Shown one piece after another: positions 1-15,497 of a stretch of 64,000 nt of DNA. The notes beneath the pieces are model-generated. The model did not search any database and was not told the origin of the DNA. It was given only the letters and a program-made list of their open reading frames with translations. Source of the stretch: Zerene cesonia (Eukaryota; Arthropoda; Insecta; Lepidoptera; Pieridae); the NCBI RefSeq assembly GCF_012273895.1, contig NC_052122.1, positions 8,246,001 to 8,310,000 of the forward strand, read 5' to 3'. The number at the start of each line of letters is the position of its first letter. Position 1 is the stretch's first letter. The translations under genes and the position numbers were made by a program.

Positions 1-3000
1 GACTAGTTGAATCAATATTCCAGTTTTATTATAAAAAAAAACATTACATTGCCTATATTTGCACCTAATAAAACAATATCACCCTAAAATCAATAGAGAA
101 GCAATTTTTTATATTTTACAATAAACCGGAACCTGATTTACATCTTTGCAAATCAAGGATAATTACACAAACAAATATTTATAATTAACCTTCAACTTGA
201 CTGGTATATCAAATCAACATTTAATTTCCATCAATAAAAAAGGGTATTTCCGCAAAATTTAACTAAACAAATCTGCTATAACCTCCGTTAGAGCGCTTCG
301 TCGAATAATTGATAAATTATACGATTTTTATGTTATCAACACGAATAGTTTCAAATAAAGAAATCAGACGGAGCCCGGTTTCCGTTTTCTCAACTAATAT
401 TATTATTGCAAAGTTTATTCATGTGTTTCGAAAGCGTTAATCGGACTACGTCATTGTGACGATAACTGGTCAATATAATAAATATTAGCAACGGCTCCTT
501 CGTAACTCATTATACCGGTCGATTTTGCGCGTCCGAGCTAAACAAAAACAAACGTAGCAACTACTAGATGTCAACAAATCCGTAACACACTCAATAAATG
601 TATCATCTTTTATTTTTACTGAGTCCAATAAGGAATACGCTATTTTAAATGGAAATGGTGTAGTTTTAAGAACGATAATCGATGGAATGTAGCGCTATAG
701 ATACCATATGATCTTGATTTATATGGTTGAAAGATGTATCATATATAAATAGATTTATGTGGCTATTAAGGACTGAAAATACTTCGTAATTCATGTGAAA
801 TATAATTAATAGAAATATGATATGTATAATGTATATTGTTCTACCGGTTTTTTTTTGTTATTATTTTTTTAAATAGCATGATGTGATTAAAATTAATATG
901 TTAAAGTTATAATGAATGTGCTATATTCAACGTAGGACTGAAATCTATTATTTCTATAGTTATTTTAACATGTGTGATATATTATATTTCGTCTATACCA
1001 ATATATATTATGGATCAACCCATTTTTTTAATGATTTTATTTGCTGGAGAAGAATAGATTTCATTCTGCTGCTAAGAATCCAAGAAATTAGTACATTTAT
1101 TAACATCGTGTTTTTATTAGAGGTAAATAATTATAATTATTCTGTTCGTTTTATAATCATTAAATTAATTGTAAAATATTTTAAAAAGTGTGATAAGCGT
1201 TATCACCGGTTTACAATATACCCAAATTGCGCATAAATTACCGATTCCATTTAATTTTGCAAGTGCCTAATTGATAAACTTTCGGTTTAAAACGCTATCG
1301 CTTGCATTTAATTGCTTTTGTAAATAGGTCTCGATTATAGCCTATCGGTCCACGATAAACAATATATGTTACTTGTAAACATAAACATCAATTAATAAAT
1401 ATGTGGATACCAATTGCTTTTCATTATGAGATTATGGCAACCTGGTAATTGAATAACGACTGTTGAAAACTTACATAGCCATGGCTGCGATGGTACACAC
1501 TAAAATGTCATTTAAATTTGTAATTGAGCCTTTATAAGCAGGTTGCTGATATTTTAAGAGAAAATACAGTATTTGAGTAACGACTAGCGTATCGAAATAT
1601 ATCACCGAGACCGTGACGGTTTTGCCACTAATCAATGTACGTACAAACACATCAAGTGTACGTAAGTGCGACCGGAATAAATTAACCTGGCATGCTTTTT
1701 ATAACATTTTTGCCGAGGATAACGAGTCGATTACTCTTCCTGAAAAACCGACGTCATCGCGCGATGTATGAATTATATTATAAAAGTATCGCCTTAGCAT
1801 CACAACGATTTCCTACAACGTACATAGTTACTACTTTTTTTTTAGATTTAATGCGTTGTTTTTTTTATTATATTCTATTATAAAGGGTCCCCATACATAA
1901 CATTCAACTCAGCCGTTCAATAGAAAATATCTTAGCATTTGTATCCCAGAAATCTACTCTTGCAAGTATGCACTTCAATCGAGGGTTGAATTTTATAACT
2001 ATTATATTTAAATAACGGTCGTCTAATAATTATTAATTAAATCATTCTATGTATTTTTTTATTATTCATAAACACAGTGGATTCGTTCTTTACATCATTT
2101 TCTAGCGAGTCGTTTAAATTGTAAACATTCTGAAGCGACGAAGATTTCCAAACGATAATGTTTAAAAAACTGTGTACCTACGTCGCTTTACAAACGCACG
2201 TTGATAGTTTTACAATATTAACCCCGGAATCATATTGAAGAAAATTGTCAAAACATGATGTAAGAAATTTAACGAAGAGGTTTCCTTCCCTCATCAAGTG
2301 ACGCGTTCATAATAAAAAATTAATTGGATGCCTAATTTTGACGGCGATAGACTAGCCTTGTGTTGCGTTTATCAATTTTGTAATGAAGACAATATATTTG
2401 CATGTATAAATTTTGTGCTATTTGCTTTTTTAAATAATATCTCATTTAAAAATACTAACCACATGCAATTAAACTATCGTTCTGAATAAATAAAATTACT
2501 TATTTACGCGTGTTAAAAGCAACCAGTTTAAGAAAGGCAAAATTTTGCAAGTTTTGATATTTTATTTTTCTGTTTTATAGCATTGAAATACTTTATAAAT
2601 GAGATTTTTTCTAATTTATAATCCAAGATTCGATATTGTTTAAATCGTGTTGTGCATTCAAAAGTCGTTTATATAAATTTAATGCTCTTTTAGTGAACTC
2701 CGTGTCACGAATAAAAGAAACATTATTTTGGAAAAATATAATATAATTGTAACAACATGTACCAATATTGTTTACGATTTTTTTGGCAAGCAACATAGTA
2801 CAAGCTGAAATGTTTCTTGAATCAAAACGCGAATATATGATAATTATTTACTTCATAACGTGATGACCAATAATTAGAAGTAATAGTACATACTACGTGG
2901 TTATCGGCGTGTGTTCGGTGTTGAAGCCCCGCGGAGACGAGGCGGGGACCAGGGGAATGGCAGGCCAGGCCTTGAGAGCTACAAGAAGAACACACCCATG

Positions 3001-4187
3001 AGTTCACCGCTCCACAGTACTCACCCATTCGCGTTGCTACAATTGCTTATACGTTCGCTTTGCAAAACCCTCTAAGATTTGGGTGACTGAGGAAGTCATA
3101 AAGTAGTATATGCAAGTATAATTAGTTTACAGAGAATGTTATAACAGTAATGTCATAATTGTGAGGTGTATTCACTTTAGTAAGCCCAGACATTTATTAG
3201 TTTTTAATGATTTATTTACGTACGTAGTAAAAATCAGACAAAATATACATTTTTCGTTTAGATAAGGAAAAGTAGTTGACTACCAAAAAAGCCTTATTTA
3301 AGAATTTGATCGTAGAGAAATTTCTATATAATACTAATATTTTAAATACATTTAATATATAACGGATATATATCTTGATTTACAACCTAAATAAGTATAA
3401 AACGCACATACGTCATTATAATCTTGATATCTTTGCCTACTCTTAACATTTTCCTTATCTGCATCCCGTTCTGTTTTGCATAATTTAATCAAATAATAAG
3501 AGATCATTCGCTCTGAATACATTAACATTTCCAAAACAATTACAATAAATAAATTCAAGTTAACATTTTGTAATATATTTTACTATACAAGTTTTTAGAA
3601 CTTTGTTAAATTTAATGTAACCATATAAACGTTACTTAAAAATTTAAAAGCACCATCGATCGAATTGTTGTGTAGTGGATTTGTTATTGATTTCGTTCCT
3701 TGCAAGGCGAATGTGATGCCTAAGTTGATTTGATGGATGATTGATAATTTCATAAGGAGCTTATAGCGATTGGTGTCCGGATGAATAGGGTCACTAAATT
3801 GCTAATAAATATGTATTGAACGTGATGTTTCTATCGATGGTTTTGATAAGGTCGGTCTTTGGCACGGCGCCGATTTTCAAGGTCAGTACTTGATTTATTT
3901 CAATCAACCGGATCGAGCTTTAAATATAATAGCTTTAATATTACGTCATTCATTCAGTAATGTTAACGTCTTGTCAGATAGTATTTGCCAGCGTGTGTAA
4001 ATTAATTTTTTCCTTAATGTCCATCAAAGATTGTGTTCAATAAAAGTAGTTTAAAAAAGTTTTTATAAGTTCATAAAAATACTTTATACTTTACGTTCAC
4101 GTGTTGAATCCCGTACTTACAAGAGGTTTCCTTAAAGAACACTCGCATGATTTTAAAGCCATTTTACTGGACATCTTTATATATATA
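1..4187. other. AT-rich non-coding DNA
   Basis: No exon or repeat of a known family is recognised. Short open frames have biased, AT-driven composition and no splice support. Two local features stand out: a GC-rich patch at about 2895-3060, and a run of TGAT/ATGATTGAT motifs at 3731-3747 that resembles clustered Exd/Hox sites. Neither is assigned a function. Confidence 0.6.
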
Positions 4188-4372
4188 CTAGCTGCGCCCC
4201 GCGGTTTCACCCGCGTAAGTCCGTATCCCGTAGGAATATCGGGATAAAAAATAGATGTTGGCCGATTCTCAGACCTACCCAATATGCTTACCAAATTTCA
4301 GAGGAATCGGTCAAGCCGTTTCGGAGGAGTATGGCAACGAAAACTGTGACACGAGAATTTTATATATATAGA
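4188..4372 (-). mobile_element. Helitron-like non-autonomous element, 185 bp
   Basis: Read on the minus strand the element starts TCTATATATATAAAATTCTC and ends with a CGCGG...CCGCG hairpin followed by CTAG. The flanking host bases are A before TC and T after CTAG, the classic Helitron target. It is too short to encode any protein. Confidence 0.75.
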
Positions 4373-7300
4373 TATACATATTCTTGCATAGGTACAAATA
4401 TAGGGGAAACATAACCATTGTCTGATTTTAATGAATCTGTACAGTTTGAATTGTTTCTTGAATGCATTTTTATTTGTATGTTTTTTTTTTTGTAGAAACG
4501 TGACGAGACAGAATATATAAAGGTTATATGGTATCACAAATATAAGCAAATTGAACGCGCTAAGACTTTAAATTTTATTCGGGTCTATAGCAATTTTTAA
4601 AACGAATAAATATTTTGTTCAGATTTTCGGAAATACCACTAAAAACTACATAATTATTAGGTCCCAAGACGTCTGCTGCGCATTAAAAAACATAATGTTT
4701 ATTAGTCATCAGTCTTTATTTCGATACATGAGTTTTTTAAACGACTGACGTCGCTGTTAAATATATTTTTGTGTATATCCATTTATTCCATCCAAGTTAA
4801 TTCTACCGACGTCTATTGTTTTGTGTTTAAAATTAATATCGGGTTCACGAAGTCTTTTGCAACAAAATCTCCAAAACTGTTAACTGTTAAGAAAAGAGAA
4901 ACTTTCTCTTTGAAACAACGAGAATCGACTGAATTATCTGATACTATCAAACTTTTGTGATTTTATTTATGTATATACCTACCTTTATATAACCTAGGAG
5001 ATAATTTTAATATCTACTTAAACGGTACTGAGATTTTACACAATATTGACATAATCTGAACTCGTGCCGAAAATTAAGCACTATATTTATGTTGAATGAT
5101 ATCATTATATACATTAATTCAGCAAGGATTATTTACATTGCATAAATAAAGATTTCTTGACCGTTTTTCTGATGATAATTAGTTTAATTGTCAACAATTG
5201 TTTATACAATAATATACGATGTTATCGGTAAAGTATTTGTAGTATACATATACCTTCGTAATGTTTTAGAATGTTGGACATATTTCCAAAATCTTCACTT
5301 GTTTAGCGACTAATTGTGCTTAACATAGGTATTTGGGTTATTAATATATTGAAACAATGATGCATAGCGTACGGGCATTCTTTATAGCTCAAAAAGTCGT
5401 CGTCGCATTTAAGATGCGACGCATTAACGTGCATGAATAGAACAATTATTTAAAATGGAAACATAATAAACAAACATATCAATAGCGAATGAATAAGTAA
5501 TTGTTTTATATGAGACATCTTTTGCTATCTGACGCGTGCTCGTTTACCTTCCTATACTATAAAACTGATCATCGTTAGTTGTTTGTTCCTGCTACACAGA
5601 TACACATAAACTGTATGCTGACAAGATTAATAAACAATAAGACAAAGACAGGGAAAGCATGACAATAAAATGGGTATCAATGTACCTAATAAATATTCTA
5701 AATAGATGGATGACCCGTTATAGTCAATAGTAACTAGTATCCTTAATCTGAGTTAATTATAAACAAGGATTAGTACAACTTAGCATATATATCGAAATAT
5801 TAATGAATGCAAATTATTCTATTTCCTCAAATTTTAAGGTGAATCCAAAGGTATTGATTTCCGCTAATTTAGAGGTCAAATATTTTGAGTTCAGAAAAGG
5901 CTAGGTCATAATTTGATGATGCCTGTATTTGGTACATTTTACAACAATTCAATTTAACATAAATTCAATGCGAGGTTTCGGTATTTATGAAACATGAAGT
6001 TGATGCCACCTTCTCGTAAAACTTTAATATTCTTCTTATTAACAATATTGTGAGCATAAACTATTAAATACTTTAAACAATTAAGTTCACTCTCGGGTTT
6101 GGGATCAAAAATGCAATTTACTTCAAATTCTCTATTGTAGCTCCGAATACATTTTACGTACGTATTCGTCATTCAAAGGTCCATAGCATTCTAGAACTTA
6201 ATTAGACTCGTGCAGAGCAGGCAGATGTTATCTTAAGATAAAAATATGCAAGGGACGATTGCGGAAAACCGTAGTAATAATAAATGTACCTGACGCTCGC
6301 TGCATCGCTGATAGACAATCTTAAGACAATTTATGACAATAGTTAGTTCCGCTTCTCAGATCCAACTAAAATGACTGTTTGTTTTAAATTAAACAATTCT
6401 TCCGCTCAAATGCACCACAAGTTATCAATGCGTGTAATTATGTACCTATGTCGATTGCAGTCTTCATACTCTACGAAATTAAAGGGCTCTTAAGAGCTTA
6501 TTTATTTATTAAATGATCCATTTATCGTATACAAAAAATGTGTAAGCTGACGGCATCTTACTTGTTTTTACCTTACTTTTGACGTCATACGATTTGTACA
6601 ACTCCATTCAAAGCAAAGTTTTTTCTTATTAATTTGTAGATACATTTTGCTGCTATCATTAGCGGTATATTAGCATAATAAATAAAAAACGTTGCTAAGA
6701 TATTAATTCATGTTACTTTTTATTATTTATATAAAAATACACACAATAGGAGTTATTTAAATCAATTAATATCATGTCAAGAAACCGCCATGGCTAACGT
6801 ATATGAATTGTTTCTACGTCCGGACATTACGTGTTACGTTGAATACGATTAGCGAACCAGCCACGATATTTCTTATTCACTGTAACTAATTATGTTTAGT
6901 AAAAAATGACTGAACTCTTTAAGCGATTAGTGAATCTTTTGGCGAATAAACGGAGGACAATTGTGAGTATGGAACGGCTCATTTTGGGATTAAGAAGTTC
7001 TTAATTTTATGAACGTCCATGAATGTTGAGAACAAGAAAATAAATTTTTTATTACGGACGCACAGAAACAGGTGTAATTTTGCTTTTGTACGTAAAACCC
7101 GTGAAATAAAGATATGTTTATTGAAATATATGATACGAGTTTGCAAGGGTTCTGTACCTAATGTTATTTGTCTACAACTGTAGTTCTAATCTTACTATTT
7201 TAAACAACTCGTTTGTATAACCCACGATTACCACTATTACTATTAAAAGATTAAAGGCTAAAAACTTTTAAATGCGCCTTCTAGTATCTAGCTACTTATT

Positions 7301-10300
7301 TGATAAAAATTAATGTGGAGCAGTGATTTTTCTTGATATTTTCAGCCACCCTAGCGGTGCGACAGAACATAATCACAGTGAACAGAACGCACAATAGTGA
7401 AACTACCCACAACTTTTAAAAATGGCTCACACACACAAACGTACTCATCGACGAGACTCCTAAGCGGGCGTAGCGGTGCTGTCAGTCGTGGAACGGTGAA
7501 AACCACGTCGACACGAGTGTTCAAGTACTTAATTCATCATTATTAAAAATGATACGAGTATATTGCGTATTATAAGAATGTTTCGAATTCGGCTTCATTA
7601 AAACCCATTTTTATCGCGTAATATATTTATATATATGTACCACGTTTCGATTTTCGAAATGTTTTCCTTATTTCGTGATCGCTTGGTAATATATATATAT
7701 TTTTTATAGCTTACATTAATGCTATAAAAGTTCGTTAAAATAGTTCAATATTTTTTTTTTTTTCTAAACTATATTTTACAATTCCATCCATTAATCACTA
7801 CAGATCCCAAATGTTTAACGAAAATAAGCACTATCAAATAAGTAATAACTCTTTATCCTTCAATAGTTCGTAGTTAATTACTGCTACGGTTCGTAGTTAA
7901 TTACGAGCGATAAATACATTCTCCAGCAAAAAAAAGGAAAAAGGTGAGGTATCAAGTCTGTCATTCAAACTAAATAAAACTAAATTATATTTTTAAAATA
8001 TGTATGTTTTAATCGTTGCGTCATAGTTATTGTTATGAATCTGATTTGTTCAACACCGCCGCTAATAATAAAACTTTAAGCACCACCTTAATTTTTTATA
8101 ATAATAAAATATTCCATACAAATCACTATAATTTACACAAAAAGCAAGGAAGGACGAATTCGAAGAAAAAAATAGCCGAGTTAATAATAAACATTTTGAC
8201 TTTAATGCTAGTTAAACATTAGTATGTGGATGAGAAGAATAAATAATTGTGAACTTTTGACATATAAAAATATTACGGTTCACACGAAGTCACGCACGTG
8301 ATGTCGTCTGTTTAATGTAATTAAACCTGCTATTATATTACTATGTTAATCTAATTATTTCATTTTAATCTCCGAATTAGACAAGATTTTCCTAATTTAT
8401 GTATGATTTACGTATGTATGAATTAAATCTCAATTTGTATTAATTTTTTAAATTAAAATTAAATTGGACTGATTTTTATGTGTATTGAAATGTAACCTGA
8501 ATCATTTATTAATTATCCTGCCGCAGTATCCATCCGTAATATAATGCCTCCTGTGTCAACGCTCGTCACAAAGGAACCTTCATAATAATAAAGCTTAACC
8601 ATGATCTTATTTGATGCTCGTAACCTACTAGCCTTTTTGCGCTATTCTGTTTCCATATAGGTCCTAGTTATAGACAAATAGCTCTGGAGGCCGATTGCTA
8701 TATACAATTAAATAAACGTCGATTATAACAACCTTATACACAACGTAAATAAAAATATATGTTTATATATTATGTGTTTAGGACTAGTAAGATAAGGCAG
8801 CATAACGTGTGTATTTTAATTGAGTCGTCTTTATATTTCTAATTAATTAACTTCCTATTTAACTCATTATATCCTATTATTAATTCTGTTGTCAAGCATA
8901 CGCATTCATTTTTATACGAACATAAGCCGACGTGGAGTAACTCAATACTGTCGGGGAAAACGAACACATATCCTACACATTATTGTTATTATAACTCACG
9001 GCCGCGGTAATCGCTGACAATAACGACAATTAAATAATTTATTTAATCTTTAATTGCGGCGTAAAATGAATGTTCGGCGTGATAACGCGTTTTTGTCTTA
9101 GATGTTATGTTACAAATCTGAGTTTGTCAATGGTAACTGTGGCATTGAACGGAAAATGTCAGGATTTACCAACACGAATTAATTGGCTATTCTTGATTAT
9201 TAGGATCCATTGTTACAAATTACATATATTGTTAGGTGTGGTTTTTTGCTTAATTAAGATTGAACAAAGTATACCATAATGAGCAAGATTTTTAAAAATA
9301 TAGAGGAAAAAAATACGATGATTTTAATTGTTTAATAGCTTCATATAATGTATGGGGATATTTCAGATGTGTATATTATCTACCGATCGTAATATTACCT
9401 TTATTTTTCAAATGTGCTCAATAATCAATTGTTTTCTATACAGTTCGATGTAGAAAATAAAAAAATAGGTAATTTTTTTATTATCATGGACGGTGCTTAC
9501 AACATGAACTAGGATAAAAGAATTCAAAGTAGTGTTGAAAAATATTTACTAGACATATTTTAAAGTGTTTTAAACCGTGTTGTTTGTTTAGTGTTAATAT
9601 GACCGCATAAAACTCACAAATTCGTCAGGAGAATAAGAAGACAACGAAAAGTCCGAACAATGGTGATAATACGAAAAGCCGTCGCACGATTTGGCCAGCG
9701 CATTAGCATGCTAATACAACGGTAATGCCACTATTGTCTTGGGAGTACCACCGCGTACCATGCTCATGTGGCCGTAATGGGAAGTTTATGTTTGTAAATA
9801 TGTAATTAACGTTTTGATAATTGAAATATAAAATGTGTTTAAAAATAATATTACATTAAGGATTGTCTGTAATCATTGTAAACTATATGTCCGAGTAAGA
9901 CCGTGTTCAACTGTGAAAAACTGTGAACTGTTATTGATAATAACGCTTAAATAAAGAAGAAACAACGGGGAAAAATTACAGACAAAAAATATGATATAAA
10001 TTAATTTTCGTTTTTCCAATTTCAAAAGGTATCTGATTGGTTATCTTCCTTGTCTCCTGGACTTATTGTCTACTTCATTATAAATTCCACTGACAAAAGC
10101 AAACGTGACTGCGATGCGTATTTCATGTGTTAGTAATTTGTTAAGGAAAAATACAGCCCCTATCATCTTGATTGTAGGTGGTATGTATAGCTTGTTCGCT
10201 ATCTTGATTGCTTTATCTGGGGTATAAATATTTAAACATATTCACAGAGAACATAGTCATAATGGACATAAAGTGACACCAATTAAACAAGATATAGATT

Positions 10301-11736
10301 TATTCGTTACTAATTCAACGTAACTTTAATTCATATAAACAATTCTACAATATAATCAATCATGTTTATTATGAATCAAACAACTGACACTGACAAAGAG
10401 TAACTCACTCTTAAAATTATAGCTTATCAAACAAATTCATGTTCATTCCATGCATACAGAAAAAAAGGAAATTAATGAAATACATAATTACGAAAATACA
10501 CCATCTTAGATTATTCCATAACGTCATAACTATGCGTTCTAAAAATAGCGTGCCGCTTTCAATTTACCGCGTGTTTTTGAATGGCTATCATCAAGAATGA
10601 AGACATTTGATCTGAAACAGTGACGCATGTTTTGCGTTTCCTAGCATTCCTAATTGATACGACCATTTAAATCCGTCACCGCTTTACTCCATTGTTATTC
10701 AACTTATCGCGATTATTAATTGGTTGGTAAATTAAGGTTCAGAAGTAACGCTGTGATTCAATGACAAACCGCCGACGTAATCGGCGTCAAAATTTTTATT
10801 GTTATTTTTAGACTGTATGCATCACAATGCTCTGGTATTTTGATTGTTATACTTATCGGAAAAGAGATTAGTAAAAATTAATTCTATAATAGGTATAAGA
10901 CGCAACGACGCGCCCACAGAAAATAAAATTGCAAAAAACATATCTTGAAATTAAAATATATGGAAAGAAAGACTCTCAACACGTCGTGACATTCAGTTAT
11001 AAAGATAAAGGTTTTATTATGGGTATGTAGGTATTTTTAATGATTTTTTTATTAATACTAGTTTAACAGTAGTAGGTGCCTACAGTCCGACCGGGTATTT
11101 GGCCCATAGTTAATTCATGGTTTTATAGTTATAAAAAAAAACAAAACTATACAATTGATTTTGGAACTTTATAGGTTTTTGGTGGCATCCAGGGTTGCTG
11201 TTGGAATAAATACGCTCATTTTTTTTATAAAACAGAACACAAATAAAGAAATGACGATAAAAAGGTTGAGTGAATTTATATGAATATAGGGTATGTTTGG
11301 TTATCGCTTATCATTTATTTAATACAGATTAGAAGAAATTATGAACAGTGTCTCATATAACATAGCCATATTAAAGATAATCCATTCACATACACTTGGT
11401 CTGATACAAATTTCAAGCACCATGAATAAGCTATTTAGCTAAGACAGACAAGTGACATTGCGTTCAGTAACTTCTGGAAAACAAAAGATAACTGACTCAT
11501 GCATGGATTGCATACGTTTAGAAATTAAAACAATATTACTAAATGATGAAGTTGAGAGCTAATGTTTTACTGACTTCTAATATTAGTCATTTATTTGTTT
11601 TTTTTTATTTACATAAGTCAATTTGGTAACAAATTTATTCAAACCGCCTGCCGTACATAGAGTCTATCTTTAAGTCTTCAATTTATCTATACACTTTTTA
11701 CTACAGTCTACACTATTGAAGGATATTCCAGGCTAA
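4373..11736. other. AT-rich non-coding DNA with two GC-raised patches
   Basis: No exons are recognised. About 7346-7530 has raised GC and CpG, with a TCAGTC initiator-like site and (CA) runs. About 9600-9790 has raised GC with a 14-bp palindrome. Short TA runs lie near 7690. Everything else is AT-rich sequence without clear structure. Confidence 0.55.
9702..9715. promoter_or_regulatory. 14-bp perfect palindrome ATTAGCATGCTAAT
   Basis: A perfect palindrome made of two inverted ATTAG/CTAAT cores around GCATGC sits in a GC-raised patch. TAAT and ATGCTAAT resemble homeodomain or POU sites. The regulatory role is inferred; only the palindrome is seen. Confidence 0.3.
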
Positions 11737-11872
11737 TTAGCGGTCCGCACCAGCCTAGACCATGGTTCAGATGTAGCCTAGAATATTTGAAATGGGTCCA
11801 GTAGTTCCTACATTTATCCCGTTCATACAAACAAACATACTCTTCAGTTTTATATTATTATTCATTAGTATA
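11737..11872 (-). mobile_element. Degenerate Helitron-like element
   Basis: Contains the 'TTAGCGGTCCGCACCAGCC' head and the 'AACAAACATACTCTTCAG' tail of the family seen at 39586. The terminal CTAG is mutated to TTAG. Boundaries are approximate. Confidence 0.55.
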
Positions 11873-14462
11873 AATTTCAGATAGAGCATTCATTTAAAAC
11901 TGTCGAATTCGTTATACACCGACTTAGTAAACAGTAACCAAATTCCACGCCAGAGACGTGCATAATATTGGAAATTTACATAGCACTATAATGTTGGTAC
12001 TTTTATATTTAAGTAGGATGATTTTTTATGGCTGCGTGTGCAATTAGACGTCATAAAACTACTGCTTTTCTTGTCGTTTCAAGGCACAATAAAATAATTA
12101 TCCTGAGTAGATAAGTCTAATTACGTATCTACTGAAATATTGTAGTAGTGCGATATAAATTATGGAGCAATACAGCAAACATTGTATTCGTGTCATTATA
12201 AGATAAAAGATATGATAAATACATACAAAATTATACAGTGAATTAAATGAAAGATGAGGGTGATAAAGCATAATATGACAGCATTGATTTATGTAAAAAT
12301 TACAAAACCTGCTGCATGTAAAGTAATGCATTATGCATAGCTACATAATCTAACAGCATCTTGCTTGAATTTTCTGTTTAACGTTCTGTATATATGAATA
12401 ATGCTCACTAAATGGATCATATCTAGACAGCTATGTCATAACTCGAATAAAACTTAGCCCATCCACGGTAATTATTTATACTTACTGTAAATTCGCGTTT
12501 GTTTCTGAGAATCATGTCGATACACGAATTTGAAAATAATCCGATACGATACAGTTCAATTAATATGCCAATGACCTTAACTGTAAGAAAACATTAATCG
12601 GCCACGTTATATTTCCCTTTTTGTATTTTTCTGAATAATTTAATCAAAATTTTCGTTTGAGTACCCACTAAACTCGAATGGCGAATTGTAATGATCCTTT
12701 TTTAATAACGGTTGTGATCGACTATAAATATAATTTATGGACAACTTCCATAGAAATGTAAACAATGTCATTGTGAATATTTATTGCTGCGATATAAATA
12801 ATGTAAAGGCTTCCCTCAAAGCGTTAGTTTTATGTTGGTTATTACATCATCAACACATCTTATGATAAACTCAAAAGCAACAATATTATTTAGTTTGCTT
12901 ATCGCGCTTTTTATGTTTACAGTAAACACGTCTAACTATGTATATTAATTTAATATAAGCCAAGATTACAAGGTGTCAATGCATATATTTCTAAATCATG
13001 TAAACTTTTCCTAAATATAAAAATCAATGCAGTTTCTAAATGTTCATTGTATAATATTATTATCAACGATTCGAGTCTACAGTTCCGCAAGAGGCAAATA
13101 AAAGAAAACAGTTCATCGGAGAAAGTAAATGTGAAATCATTGTAAATGAGACGCGTACGTTGAAATATATTTACTCAAGTTAAGGATGTAGGGTGTTGAC
13201 AAAATATTGTGCCAATACTTATTTCAACCGGCGTTCGCAAAAACCACGGAGGTTCTCAATTAGACTATTTATTTTTTTGTTTTATTACTGGATAACTGTG
13301 TGTGTTATCTAGCCATTAACGTGATTCTTTGGGCGTTTGATGGGAAATTCATGTCATTTGATCCTATTTTATAAAATGAAGTGATGCCTCCCTCCCCGGG
13401 ACGTCTGTGAGCCTTGTACATATGATTTATAATTTAAAGCTCAGAGTTTCTGCGTCTGCTTTATTATATTCAAGCTGCAATCGATGCGCAGTGTGTAAGG
13501 ATCAATTATAAAGTGATAGATAGATTTTACCAGAGGTTTAGAATATTTTACAGACTCTTCTCTATTGAAACTGCTTTCCGAACCGGTGGTAAATGTTAAA
13601 GCTATGTTATGACGGTTCAGACGTGCTTCTATAAAAAGTCTTATTAAATAAAGAGTTTGAATGTTTTACGCCTGTTCATTAGTTAATATCTAACACTTTC
13701 GTCCGAGGAAAGCATGTTAAGTCGGTTTCGCTAATATATACCAATAAGGCAGAACTAATCTGTATTCATTCAAAACAAAACGGCGCGCTATTCCAATGAA
13801 ATCGAGACTAGTTTGATCGTTGCATAACAAGAAAGGATTTGCGTCCACTTTGCAAATAGCAGAATTCGTGACCATGACTACTATTACGATACGAGTTTTA
13901 CTGAGTTTTTAATGGTTTTCAATAAAACGACGTGAAAGGGTAACTATGACGTCTAGTACAACGCGCCGTTTACATATGGCAAATATTTATCGGCGCAGGT
14001 TTCCTGGTACTTTACAAGTCCTTTATTTTATCTTCTCGGAATCGCCTGCCATACTTATTGTTTGTATTATTGCATACAAAATTTATGTATTTAGCTCAAT
14101 ACGATGTTAAAATTTCAATAACGTGTTTTTGGAATTTCCCGTTATCGCAAATGTTTGTCATAATTATTTTTTTGCACACGTATTTATGGAGTCGTAAATC
14201 ATTTATTAGGCATAAACTTAGTAATTAAAGATATGTGAAAAATGAACCAGTCATACTTATGTAAAGACTGGGTTTAATAAAAATTAGCTATCTACAGGCA
14301 AAAATTATAATGTGGCAAATAAATGATATCCCAAATGAATTTGGGCAGTATTTGACCTCGTTTTTTATACTCGAAAAAGCTGTTAAAGTTTATTTCCTGG
14401 AAATGAATTGGTACTAAAACATGATAAAAAAGCAAAATAAGATTACAATTTATTATTGATTA
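11873..14462. other. AT-rich non-coding DNA
   Basis: No exon, RNA gene or recognised repeat is seen. A small C-rich patch at about 13388-13403 (CTCCCTCCCCGGGACG) is the only deviation in composition. Confidence 0.55.
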
Positions 14463-14603
14463 CTAGCGGTCCGCCCCGGCTTCATCCGTAAGTTTTTCTC
14501 TCCATAGAACCTTTTTTGTGGCTTAACGAAAAAGTTGAAAAATTTACCGAATTGTTTGCGTGTTGCCATTTGTCAAACACTTATTCCTTTTTATATATGT
14601 AGA
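14463..14603 (-). mobile_element. Helitron-like non-autonomous element, 141 bp
   Basis: On the minus strand it begins TCTACATATATAAAAAGG and ends GCCGGGGCGGACCGCTAG, with host A before and host T after. The ends are intact but the interior is short. Confidence 0.65.
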
Positions 14604-15497
14604 TTGCTTTGTATAAGGTAACTACGTGACTGCTACGTGAAATAACGTTCATGATAATTAATTCTACAAATAAAATTAATAAATATTAAAAAAAATGAAT
14701 ACATAAATCGGACATAATCATTCCTACGTGCAGGATGGTCTGACAACGAACGACTTATACAAAGATTAGATAACTTAGCAGTGCCTTAACCGTTTTTCAT
14801 AAGGTTCTACAAACATTTAACAGATAGAGTACGTCATTATGGTCTTGGAATACGATAAATGTTTGAAAATATTTTTTATGAGTAATAAAGGAATGCGGTA
14901 ATGTCACGTTGTTATCGTTTGTTTTTTGTTCTAGAAGGAATAATTTATTCACAGACCTGTATACTGACACGCTTTGCTGAATTAGTTGTAGTTTATTCTT
15001 CGCTAGAAAAATAAATTATAAATATGAAATATGCTATATATCAATATATAGATATAAGCATTTGTCACTGTAATTTGTAGACATACACAATATCTTGTTA
15101 ACAAGAATTCATCGTTGAGAAATCATGAATATTTTATTAAATCAATTGACGTTTCAATCATGTACAAATCAAAATAAGTATTTAAGTTTTTTTAGACAGT
15201 TAAACGAGGTTCGTTATTAAGTTAAACAAAGCCACTACAAAGATTTTTCGTATTATTGTTTTGTAACTAAAAGTTTGAAATGAATACTAATAATAATTTT
15301 ATGAATTTGAAATTGTAAAATTCAAATGGATTAATAAAATTCAACCGTCGTTTTACAGCTATAGCGATAAAAATGCATGCTTTAACATGATGCGGATTTC
15401 AATCGTAGCATTGTTTGAAAAATATTCGATTATTCTATGAACACAGAGAGCCAGCCAAGGATATGACACTGTGACACCTGTGGACTAGTTCATGTTA
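14604..15497. other. AT-rich non-coding DNA
   Basis: Nothing beyond AT-rich sequence is seen. There are no supported open frames or repeats. Confidence 0.55.
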
